From positions 310,001-374,000 of the forward strand of contig WPHV01000007.1 in assembly GCA_009744235.1 (NCBI GenBank): DNA of 64,000 bases, in the 5' to 3' direction. The stretch is from Gillisella vitis (lineage in GTDB: Bacteria > Pseudomonadota > Alphaproteobacteria > Rhizobiales > Rhizobiaceae). Made by a program: the position numbers and the translations under genes. Each line of letters opens with the position of its first letter. Positions within the stretch are counted from its first letter, which is position 1. Shown here piece by piece: positions 54,795-62,878 of this stretch. The notes below the pieces were generated by a model. It was not told the origin of the DNA. It did not search any database and was given only the letters and a program-made list of their open reading frames with translations.

Positions 54795-57763
54795 AAGCCG
54801 AGATGACAGATCAGTGTCTGCTGCGCCGCAATCCGGCTGATCTAGCCGCGATTGATCTTGATGGTGCGTGGCGCTGGGGCGCGCTGGAGCGGCGGATTGG
54901 CGTCCTCTCCGGCGAGCTTGCCGCTGCCGGGGCGCAGGGAAAAACTGTTGTTCTGCGCGCATCCCATGGCGCGGGTAGCTATGCTGCCCTGATCGCCGTG
55001 CTGGGGATGGCGCGGCGTGTGGTTTTCATCGATCCCGAAATGCAGATAGAGCCGTTAGAGCCGGTGATGAAGGCGCTGAACATTGGCTGCGTGGTCAATC
55101 TCGGCGATGAGGCACCTATGAAGAGCCTGCGGGATTGGTTGCCGCAGGCGCGTTTCATCACGGTCGCTGAAGGCGCATGCGATCCGGATGATCCACAATT
55201 CCTGGGCCAAGGGGAAATGATCGAACGTCCTCTCCTCTGTGACGACTATGTCATTTTGACCAGCGGTACGACAGGAGCGCCGAAGGCCATTGTGCAGACG
55301 ATGGCGGCGCTGCGCCAGCATATCGCCAATTACGCAGGTTATGTGCAGGTCAGGTCGGGGGAAAAGCTCTTGCAACTGGCCTCGACGGCCTGGGATGCAG
55401 GGTTGATGGATGTGTTCTCCGCCCTGTTTCATGGTGGGGTGCTGTGTACGATCAATCCCAGGGTCTCCTCCATGGAGACGGTGGCGGATTTTATCGCGCG
55501 GCACGAGATCGACGTGCTGCATATGACGGTACCCTATTTCCGGCATTTCCACCGCGCTGGGCTTGGGACTTACCGGCAACCGAAGCGTATCGTCATTGGT
55601 GGCGAGAAAATCTACGACGGCGATCTCGATCTGTTCAGCAGCTGTTTTCCTGTGGGGTCCCGGCTGTTTAATGCCTATGGGCCGACCGAATGCACCACGG
55701 CGATGTATGCCGTGCATGACCAGGGCGCGGAGCGGAAGGCTGGGTTATGGCCCCTGGCGCATCCGGTGACCGGCGTGATCACCGAACTGCGGGATGAAGA
55801 CGGAAATCGCATATCCACGAGCGGCGTGGAGGGGGAGGTCACCTTGATCTCCGATCTCGTCGCGTCCTTGCTGGATTTGACGCATGGCGGTTTTGTGCCT
55901 CTGGGAGAGGGACTGGCTGGCACGGCGCGTGCCTATGCCACGGGCGATCTTGCCCGCTATGATGATCAGATGCGGCTGGTCATCATTGGCCGGAAGGATT
56001 CTGTCATCAAGGTCAACGGGCTGAAAGTTTCGTTGGCTGAGGTCGAGGCCGGGCTTCTCTCGCTCGATCTGGTGGCGGATTGCTGCGTTTTTACCCTCGT
56101 CGGTGAGGATGGGGATGAGATTGTCGCAGCTGTCGTTGCCAAGGGGGATGGTGTTACGGAAGCGAGTGTGCAGAAAGCGTTGGCGGACTTTCTCGACAGT
56201 CACAAACGGCCACGTTTGATATTACTCATGGACAGGCTACCGCTGACCCGCAACAACAAATTCGACCGGGAGGCGCTGGCGCAACTGGCCCGCGACAAGC
56301 GGGAGGCTGCGGAGACCGTGAGCCAGCAACACGCGCCGATTCTGGCGGCGATGGCCAAGGCATTGAAGGGCGCTAGTCTCGATACCAATCACAGTTTCTT
56401 CGAAAATGGTGGAAATTCACTGCTGGCGCTTTCCGTTGTGGCGGCCTTGAAACGGCAGGGAATCAAGCTGGCCCTGGAAGAAATTATCTCCGACAAGCCG
56501 ATTTCCGGTCTTCTAAAGGCAAAAGAGCAACAAGCCGATCCGGTGGCTCCCGCAATGCGCACGGTCGCGACCGGATTGGATGCGGCACTTCCCAATCGGA
56601 ATTTTCTCGAAAGTCGCGGCATTCCTGATCTGGATGGTTGGTGCCAGACGTGTGTGATCGATTATTCAGGACCTGTCAGCGACGCAGACCGGATCGGTTC
56701 CCTTGTGAAGGCCTTGCTGGAACGGCATGTGCCGGATGCGAGCCTGATCGAGATTGACGCTCTCAAGTCAGGGATGACGGTGTCGCAAGCCGTGACGGAG
56801 TGTGAAAGCGCGATTTCGTTTCGCAACAACCGGGTTGTTGTCGCGGCCCTTGTGGCCGACGGGGAGCAACTCAGCGTCGTCGTTAGCTGCCATCAGTTCC
56901 GGGTGGATCGGGTGTCCTGGATCATTCTGCTGTCGGAATTGTCGGAGGCCGATACGGCTGAGGTGATACGGGCCTGGCCAAAGCCAGATATAGACTATGC
57001 GGATTGGGTGAGGGCCTATGGTCAGTTTCTAGCGAATGAACGCGTGCCCGAAGTCTGGGATCGGCTGCCATGGGGTGAGTGTCCGCAGCCGATTGCCCGG
57101 GATTTGGCCTTCCCGGCAAGGGATGCGTTCAAGATCCTGCATCTCGACATCGGATCACCCTCAAAGATGCTTGCCCGCGATCCCTTGATGGAGGTCGCCG
57201 ACTGGGTATTGGCCGCCGTTTTACTGGCTTTCGATCAGGTCTTTCCCGCCGCTTGTCAGAAAATCGATGTCCTGGGGCATGGTCGGGGACTGTCCGGCGG
57301 AGGCTTGTCCACCGATGGTATCTTCGGCTGGTTCACGGTCATCTGTCCGTTCCTTGTCAAAGTGCGGGGATTGGATGTGGCAGCGGCGGCCAATGCGGTT
57401 CGTCACTATCGCCACGAGGTTGAAAAGATTGCTCATACCTTCGGCAATGAACATTATCGATCCGGTGAACGGAGCGGGGTCTCTGCGGAACGGCAGTGTT
57501 TTGCCAGCTTCAATTATCTTGGCGACATCGCAATCTCCTCGACGGACCGCTTCTCAGTCAATCCGCTTTCGCTCACTACCTTGCATGGTCGGCCCAGCCA
57601 CCATCTGGAAGTGACCGGCTACCAGCATGACGGACGCCTGCTTCTCAAGGTGGATTACAATGCCACCGCGCTGGGTGATGCGCTTGTTTCTGATATCGGA
57701 CGGCATATTGCGACAGCACTGCGCGATTGCGGAGTGATCACGCTTGCGGGAGAGGCGGCATGA
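54785..57763 (+). CDS. NRPS module A-T-E, epimerisation domain lacking catalytic residues
   Basis: A 992-residue synthetase without a condensation domain. Adenylation (about 15-505): A3 ILTSGTTGAPK (157-167), A5 NAYGPTEC, A7 ATGDL, A8 IGRKDSVIKVNGLKVSLAEV and the A10 Lys in LTRNNKFDREAL. Thiolation: FFENGGNSLLAL with Ser545. C-terminal half: epimerisation fold, with VVVSCHQFRVDRVSW (701-711), LGHGRGLSGG (830-839), TDGIFGWFT and FNYLGD (909-914). Active E domains have HHxxxDG and EGHGR; here the second His is Gln704 and the Glu is Leu830, so racemisation is not expected. By hand the substrate code reads D-A-M-H-V-G-A-T, which I cannot match. The architecture equals the GrsA/TycA starter modules. 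Confidence 0.9.
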   Translation: MPVKAEMTDQCLLRRNPADLAAIDLDGAWRWGALERRIGVLSGELAAAGAQGKTVVLRASHGAGSYAALIAVLGMARRVVFIDPEMQIEPLEPVMKALNIGCVVNLGDEAPMKSLRDWLPQARFITVAEGACDPDDPQFLGQGEMIERPLLCDDYVILTSGTTGAPKAIVQTMAALRQHIANYAGYVQVRSGEKLLQLASTAWDAGLMDVFSALFHGGVLCTINPRVSSMETVADFIARHEIDVLHMTVPYFRHFHRAGLGTYRQPKRIVIGGEKIYDGDLDLFSSCFPVGSRLFNAYGPTECTTAMYAVHDQGAERKAGLWPLAHPVTGVITELRDEDGNRISTSGVEGEVTLISDLVASLLDLTHGGFVPLGEGLAGTARAYATGDLARYDDQMRLVIIGRKDSVIKVNGLKVSLAEVEAGLLSLDLVADCCVFTLVGEDGDEIVAAVVAKGDGVTEASVQKALADFLDSHKRPRLILLMDRLPLTRNNKFDREALAQLARDKREAAETVSQQHAPILAAMAKALKGASLDTNHSFFENGGNSLLALSVVAALKRQGIKLALEEIISDKPISGLLKAKEQQADPVAPAMRTVATGLDAALPNRNFLESRGIPDLDGWCQTCVIDYSGPVSDADRIGSLVKALLERHVPDASLIEIDALKSGMTVSQAVTECESAISFRNNRVVVAALVADGEQLSVVVSCHQFRVDRVSWIILLSELSEADTAEVIRAWPKPDIDYADWVRAYGQFLANERVPEVWDRLPWGECPQPIARDLAFPARDAFKILHLDIGSPSKMLARDPLMEVADWVLAAVLLAFDQVFPAACQKIDVLGHGRGLSGGGLSTDGIFGWFTVICPFLVKVRGLDVAAAANAVRHYRHEVEKIAHTFGNEHYRSGERSGVSAERQCFASFNYLGDIAISSTDRFSVNPLSLTTLHGRPSHHLEVTGYQHDGRLLLKVDYNATALGDALVSDIGRHIATALRDCGVITLAGEAA

Positions 57764-58704
57764 GTGCGCCATCCACGACAGACGCCAAGAGCATGGCCGC
57801 GAGCACTCTTCTGCTGTTTCTCGCCTGCGTGGCGATATGGTCCACCAACTGGATCGCAATCACCACACAGATCGTCGAAACGCCTGCTGTCGTGTCGCTG
57901 TTCTGGCGGTTTCTTCTGGCCTTTGTCACACTGACCATCGTTGATATGGTCAAACGACCCTCGGGCGAACGAATGCCAGCACCATTGCTGCTTTGTGGTC
58001 TCGTCGGCACGGTCTATTATTTTGCCGGGATCGGCCTGACCTATCTCGCCACCCGCTATCTGCCCAGTTCCTATGTGGCCTGTCTCAGCATATCGGTGAT
58101 CTTCTTCGCCATGGCCTTGAAACGGATTTTCCAAGGGGTGCGCATTCGCACCAGCAATCTCATGGGTGCCGTGGTGGCCTCGTTCGGGGTCGCCTTATTT
58201 TTCCTGGGCGGCGAGGGTCGGGCCTCCAATGTCTGGCTGGGGTTGGGACTGGCGCTTTTGTCGTTCCTGGCCGTTGCCGCAGGGTCGGTCCTTTCTGAAC
58301 ATATTCAGAAAACCCATAAGCTGTCGTCGGTGCGGATCAACCGGATCGCTATCGGCTTTGCCTGTGCGCTCTATCTCGTTGTCGCCCTTGCTCAGGGCGC
58401 GTCCCTGGCTGTGCCGCTCAGTCTGTCCTATCTGTTGCCTCTGGCATATCTCGGTATTGTCTGCTCCGCGCTGGTTTTTGTCATGTATATTGCGCTGGTT
58501 GGCAGGATAGGGGCTGAATATGCCGGTTATATCGGCTTCATCTATCCGTTGATTGCCACCTATATTTCTTTTGCCTTCGGTGAAACCGATATCAGTGCCG
58601 CGATGATCGGCGGCAGCCTTCTGGTCGTTGTCGGATGCGTCATCGGCCTCAGGTTCGAAACGCTGTTCAGACGCAAGACGGCGTCTGCACGGTCATCAGG
58701 GTGA
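57760..58704 (+). CDS. EamA/DMT-family transporter, probable product exporter
   Basis: A 314-residue membrane protein with ten predicted helices in two EamA repeats (LLLFLACVAIWSTNWIAITT opening the first; NVWLGLGLALLSFLAVAAGS opening the second). ATG 57760 overlaps the NRPS stop (ATGA), tying its expression to biosynthesis. Drug/metabolite transporters in such positions usually export the cluster's product or an intermediate. The ligand is unknown. Confidence 0.86.
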   Translation: MSAPSTTDAKSMAASTLLLFLACVAIWSTNWIAITTQIVETPAVVSLFWRFLLAFVTLTIVDMVKRPSGERMPAPLLLCGLVGTVYYFAGIGLTYLATRYLPSSYVACLSISVIFFAMALKRIFQGVRIRTSNLMGAVVASFGVALFFLGGEGRASNVWLGLGLALLSFLAVAAGSVLSEHIQKTHKLSSVRINRIAIGFACALYLVVALAQGASLAVPLSLSYLLPLAYLGIVCSALVFVMYIALVGRIGAEYAGYIGFIYPLIATYISFAFGETDISAAMIGGSLLVVVGCVIGLRFETLFRRKTASARSSG

Positions 58705-58715
58705 GGGTTGGCGAG

Positions 58716-59189
58716 ATGCAGCATTTCGAGATCCGTCTCGCCACCGATGAAGACTGCCCGGACCTGTTTGACGTTCATCGCCACTCGGTGCGAAGCCTTT
58801 GTACCGCGCACTATACCAGTGAACAGATCGACATGTGGCTGGATGGGCGCCATCCCGGCATGTATCTGCCCGCTATCGAGCGCAGGGAGCTTTGGGTTGC
58901 AGCATTTTCCGATGCCATTCTGGGCCTGGTGGAAGTGCAGGGCAATGAGGTGACCAAGCTGTTCGTCAGCGGTGCGGCTGCCGGGGCTGGTGTGGGCAAA
59001 GCCCTGATGGGGCAGGCAATCGCCCACATCAGACAGGCTGGGGAAAGACGTATCTATCTGGAATCAACGCTCACTGGCCGGGATTTCTACCGGAAACTGG
59101 GTTTTGCCGAAATTGGAACCGGCACGTTCTCTCACGGGCCAGGTACGGTTTCTCTTGAAATCGTGCAAATGGAACTGCATGTCGATTGA
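58716..59189 (+). CDS. GNAT-family N-acetyltransferase
   Basis: A 157-residue acetyltransferase. The GNAT core is visible: IRLATDEDCPDLFDVHRHSV at the start, KLFVSGAAAGAGVGKALMGQ as motif A (acetyl-CoA pyrophosphate loop with G-x-G/A), YLESTLTGRDFYRKLGFAEI as motif B. ATG 58716 is preferred; a GTG at 58701 overlaps the transporter stop and would also couple translation. Placed beside the exporter in the cluster, it could acetylate the product for self-protection, as in tabtoxin and phosphinothricin producers, or be a tailoring enzyme. Confidence 0.85.
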   Translation: MQHFEIRLATDEDCPDLFDVHRHSVRSLCTAHYTSEQIDMWLDGRHPGMYLPAIERRELWVAAFSDAILGLVEVQGNEVTKLFVSGAAAGAGVGKALMGQAIAHIRQAGERRIYLESTLTGRDFYRKLGFAEIGTGTFSHGPGTVSLEIVQMELHVD

Positions 59190-59251
59190 GTAAATATTTG
59201 AATATTTAAAAATTATTTCAAAGTAATTCTTCTGATAAAAGGACTATATTG

Positions 59252-60469
59252 ATGTCGATCAGAATTTTACAGGAAAATGTTCTTGATTCCAATTTATGCG
59301 CCGGTTGCGGGGCCTGCCAGTTGGTTTGTCCTGAGCAACTGATTGTCCTGCACCCGGACACTCTTCTGCCGGTGCTGGATTTCGACCCGGCCTCTTGTGG
59401 TGACTGCCACCTTTGCCATGATGTCTGTCCCGGTGCTGACCCCGCCACCGATGCGGCGGAGATGCAGCTTTTCGGCCGCGAGCGCCAATCCAGCGAACGG
59501 TGGCTGGGCATCCACATTGATCTCTTCGGCGCGCGCTCGACACGAGCGGATGTGTTCGAGGCTTCGGCCAGCGGCGGAACCGTCACCACCCTGCTGCTGG
59601 CCAGCCGCAGCACTGGTTTTCGTGTTGACCACGTTCTGACCATGGGCCGCAACCCTGATGCAGGCTGGCGCGCCAAGGGCGTGGTCTCCGGGGATGAGGA
59701 AACCATCATCGCCAATGCCCAATCCACCTACCAATTGGCGCCTTATCTGGCCGAATTGCGAGGCCTTTACGAACATTGTCGCAATGACAAGATCGCCGTC
59801 GTCGGCCTGGCCTGTCATATGCAGGCCATCCGCAAGCTTCAGCAATTGCAGGGCGATATTGCCGATTGGGCGCGGGAAAATATCATCCTCCTGATTGAAA
59901 CGGCCTGCTCGTCCAGCACATTACCCAAGGGAACGGCGGATATCGTTCAAGGCTGCCTGAACCTGCCGCTGGACGCCGTTAGTGACCTTCGTTACCGCAG
60001 CGGTCCCTATCCGGGAAAACTGACGGTTTCCACCAAGGATGGCGGCAGCCATGCTCTGGAATTCTGGCAGATCCTGAAAGAGCTAAAGGGCGGGAAAAAC
60101 CACCGCTGCCTCTCCTGCGGCGACTGGATGAGCGGCCTTGCCGACATCAGCGTCTGTGACGGTGATCCCAATATTTTCGATGCCAGCATCAACGGCACGG
60201 CGTTCGGCAAACATGGCCGCGTCCTCGTCCGGACGCCAATCGGCCAGAAGCTTGCCGATTACTGTCGTGACGAAGGATTGCTGGAGCAATGGCCGATTGA
60301 TCTGGAAGGTTTCAATCTCGGTTTGGAGCGCAAGCGCAACCGCCGCCGCTCCTATGAGGCCGGAGCTTTGCCGGTGCCTAAGGGGCCATCGGCACCTGAC
60401 ATATTCGATCCTGAACAGATCCTCAGCGACGAGGCACTGATCGATCCCAAGCGTTACAAACGGGGCTGA
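59252..60469 (+). CDS. FrhB/FdhB-like iron-sulfur flavoprotein with two [4Fe-4S] motifs
   Basis: A 405-residue protein of the coenzyme-F420 hydrogenase beta-subunit family. The N-terminus is a two-cluster ferredoxin: CAGCGACQLVCP (Cys 16, 19, 22, 26) and CGDCHLCHDVCPG (Cys 49, 52, 55, 59). The catalytic domain has SASGGTVTTLLLA, VVGLACHMQAIRKLQ and the C-terminal cysteine motif HRCLSCGDWMSGLADISVCD, all typical of FrhB_FdhB_C, which binds FAD/FMN. Rhizobia are not known for F420 use, so a ferredoxin-driven flavin reduction is more likely. The preceding 62 bases are AT-rich and may hold a promoter; it starts at ATG 59252 and ends 4 bases before the EPSP-synthase-like gene. Confidence 0.85.
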   Translation: MSIRILQENVLDSNLCAGCGACQLVCPEQLIVLHPDTLLPVLDFDPASCGDCHLCHDVCPGADPATDAAEMQLFGRERQSSERWLGIHIDLFGARSTRADVFEASASGGTVTTLLLASRSTGFRVDHVLTMGRNPDAGWRAKGVVSGDEETIIANAQSTYQLAPYLAELRGLYEHCRNDKIAVVGLACHMQAIRKLQQLQGDIADWARENIILLIETACSSSTLPKGTADIVQGCLNLPLDAVSDLRYRSGPYPGKLTVSTKDGGSHALEFWQILKELKGGKNHRCLSCGDWMSGLADISVCDGDPNIFDASINGTAFGKHGRVLVRTPIGQKLADYCRDEGLLEQWPIDLEGFNLGLERKRNRRRSYEAGALPVPKGPSAPDIFDPEQILSDEALIDPKRYKRG

Positions 60470-60473
60470 GAGT

Positions 60474-61838
60474 GTGCTGATTTATCCGGACCGTCATATT
60501 CCTTCCACTACCCCGCCGGATCGGCCGGATTGGGCTGCTGCCGCTGCCCACATTCCCTCCGATAAATCCATCTCGCATCGGGCATTGCTGTTTGCCGCCC
60601 TGTCCGACCGTCCGGTGACGATCAGCGGCATCAATCAGGGGGCTGCCATTACCCTGCTGATCGATGCCCTACAGCAATTGGGGGTGTTGATCGACTTCGA
60701 CCGATACTCTGGCACGGTGGCGTTCCATAACTCCTTACGTATCATGGCAAGCCAGGGCCTGCCCGAAACAAGGCAAGAGAGGGTGTACCTGGGGCCATCA
60801 AGCGCGGCGGCCCGGCTGTTGATCGGGGTGCTGTGCGGACTTGGTGTCGGCTGCGTTGTCGATGGCGACGAGACATTACGCAACAGACCTTTCGACTGGA
60901 TCGTCGAACCTCTGACGGAATTGGGTGGCCGGTTCGAATATCTCGAGCGACCGGGATGCCTACCGCTGCGGATTTTGCCCGCGCAGATCGGGCCGGGCCG
61001 GGTTCAGACCACCATCGGCAGTGCGCAATCGGTCTCGGCCATCCTGTTTGCCGCCATCGCCGCGCGGGTGCCGGTCGAGATCGCGTATCCGGTTGTGGCC
61101 AGGGATCACACCCAGTTGATGGCACGGGGCTTTGGCGATGCGGTCGAGGACCGGGATCATGTCGTCACCTACAGGCCAGGCCAGTTTCAAGTTCCAGACA
61201 CCCTGACCATTCCGCTCGACCCCTCGGCGCTTGCCTATCCGGCTGCGCTCTTATGGCTGATGAACAGGGATAGGCCGGAGGTGAGCCTGCGGTTTGAAGG
61301 GGTGTGCATCAATCCGACCCGGATCGGCTTTTTTCACTGGATGCAGTCCTGCGGGTTCGGCCTGGAGATATCCCCGGATGAGGGCGCACGCGGAGAGAAG
61401 GTGGGCGCGATTACCCTGAAAGGCGGCGGGACATTCAAGGCGCAGGGCATGCACGGCAAAGAAAGCCTGCATTCGATGATTGATGAAATTCCCCTGATGG
61501 TTGCCATCGCCGGTCTTTTGCCGGGCGAGGCGGTGTTCGAAGACCTTTTCGAGCTGACATTCAAGGAATCCGACCGGATCGCGGCGACCTGCCAGATGGT
61601 GCGCAGCCTCGGCATCGACACGGTCATCGATGGCTATGCGATCCGCACCACGGGCGGGCAAAGGCCGAGCGTGCAGGGTGATATCGCCGTTTTCAACGAT
61701 CACCGGCTGTCGATGACGGCGCATGTGTTGATGCTGGCGCATGGGCTTGCGGGCCGTATTCCCGGCGGCGAGTGCTACAAGACCTCCTTTCCGCATTTTG
61801 ACAAGTGCCTCCAGGCCGTGTTCGCGGGGCAGATATGA
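60474..61838 (+). CDS. EPSP-synthase (AroA) paralogue, specialised enolpyruvyl transferase
   Basis: A 454-residue protein of the EPSP synthase/MurA fold. Conserved: SDKSISHR (Lys31, Ser32, Arg36), GSAQSVSA (183-), IDEIPLMVAIAG (catalytic acid), LTFKESDR, FNDHRLSM and KTSFPHFDK. Altered: the PEP-side loop GNxGTxxR is GPSSAAAR (107-114), so the Asn, Gly and Thr equivalent to E. coli N94, G96 and T97 are Pro, Ser and Ala. The N-terminal 25 residues (TTPPDRPDWAAAAA) are extra. Start is GTG 60474. A primary-metabolism AroA would not need these changes; within this cluster it probably moves enolpyruvyl to, or eliminates from, an unusual substrate. Confidence 0.85.
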   Translation: MLIYPDRHIPSTTPPDRPDWAAAAAHIPSDKSISHRALLFAALSDRPVTISGINQGAAITLLIDALQQLGVLIDFDRYSGTVAFHNSLRIMASQGLPETRQERVYLGPSSAAARLLIGVLCGLGVGCVVDGDETLRNRPFDWIVEPLTELGGRFEYLERPGCLPLRILPAQIGPGRVQTTIGSAQSVSAILFAAIAARVPVEIAYPVVARDHTQLMARGFGDAVEDRDHVVTYRPGQFQVPDTLTIPLDPSALAYPAALLWLMNRDRPEVSLRFEGVCINPTRIGFFHWMQSCGFGLEISPDEGARGEKVGAITLKGGGTFKAQGMHGKESLHSMIDEIPLMVAIAGLLPGEAVFEDLFELTFKESDRIAATCQMVRSLGIDTVIDGYAIRTTGGQRPSVQGDIAVFNDHRLSMTAHVLMLAHGLAGRIPGGECYKTSFPHFDKCLQAVFAGQI

Positions 61839-62878
61839 TGCAGCAGGAAATACGGCAGCTGTTTGCGGTTCAAGGCGCGAAAGGTGTGCAGGTCCGGCGC
61901 GAAACTGTGCCGCCCTGCGATGACAACCATGTGGTCGTGGCAACGGACTTCACCATGATCAGCCCGGGTACGGAAATGCATTATATTCGTCAGGCACGCG
62001 AAACGGGCGAAATGCTGGAACTCGGTTACTGCGCCGTCGGTACGGTGCTGCACAAGGGCGCGCATGTCGATCATGTCGAGGAGGGAGGCAGGGTGATCGC
62101 CATGGGGTGGCGCGAAGCCATCCATTCGGATTACCTGGTCATGCCGCGTCGGCTGGTCTGCCGGATCATCGGGGATTTGCCGGGGGAACTCGCCATCCTG
62201 GCCACACTCGCGGCCACGGTGATCCATGCCGGTGACAGAAGCCGGCTGACGAGCCGCGACCGGGTTCTGATCCTTGGTCTCGGCGGGCTTGGCATGCTTA
62301 TGGCGCTTATGGCAACGGATGCTGGCGCGGAGGTCTGCATCTGGGATCTGCAAGCGGAGCGGATGCGCCAATGTGCCGCTTGGCCGGCTTTCGATCCGGG
62401 TCAGTTGCGGCCCGGCAGTGGCGGACGGTTTACCAGGATCTATTTCTGCGCCGATGGCGATGTCAGTGATCAGATCGGCGGTTTTCTCAACCTGCTGGAC
62501 CCGGATGGCAATGGTCAGGATCGCTCCATGCTGGTCAATCTCGGCAGGCTGTCGGGCCGGATCGGATTTTCACCAGCCTCCGGCAATTTCGATCTCGTCA
62601 ATGTCTCGCGTTGCGGTGCCGGATATCGTGATGACCGCTATCACGCTGGCCTTGCCGATGTGGTTCCCTTACCCGGCGAGGCGCGGGTGGATGACAATCT
62701 GGCAAGGGCGCTGGCGCTGATCGACCGGCAGCGACAACTGGCTGCCACACTGCCACGAACAGTTTTTTCGCCACGTCAGGCCTTGGCGCTCTATCGCGGT
62801 GAAGCGGCGTTTCCCGTGGGTTTCAGTCTCATACGCCATGGTGACAGAGGAGAGGGTGTTGGTCTCGACGGTCATTGA
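61835..62878 (+). CDS. Medium-chain dehydrogenase without zinc ligands (BchC-like)
   Basis: A 347-residue MDR-family oxidoreductase. The N-terminal domain has ATDFTMISPGTEMHYIRQA in place of the CGTD zinc motif and GYCAVGTVLHKGAHVDHVEE; the nucleotide fold is ILGLGGLGMLMALMATDAGA with WDLQAERM after it. No catalytic Cys-His-Glu set or structural Cys4 lobe is present. The style recalls bacteriochlorophyllide dehydrogenase BchC and zinc-less enoyl/ketone reductases. The start (ATGATG at 61835) overlaps the aroA-like stop. Substrate unknown. Confidence 0.8.
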   Translation: MMQQEIRQLFAVQGAKGVQVRRETVPPCDDNHVVVATDFTMISPGTEMHYIRQARETGEMLELGYCAVGTVLHKGAHVDHVEEGGRVIAMGWREAIHSDYLVMPRRLVCRIIGDLPGELAILATLAATVIHAGDRSRLTSRDRVLILGLGGLGMLMALMATDAGAEVCIWDLQAERMRQCAAWPAFDPGQLRPGSGGRFTRIYFCADGDVSDQIGGFLNLLDPDGNGQDRSMLVNLGRLSGRIGFSPASGNFDLVNVSRCGAGYRDDRYHAGLADVVPLPGEARVDDNLARALALIDRQRQLAATLPRTVFSPRQALALYRGEAAFPVGFSLIRHGDRGEGVGLDGH

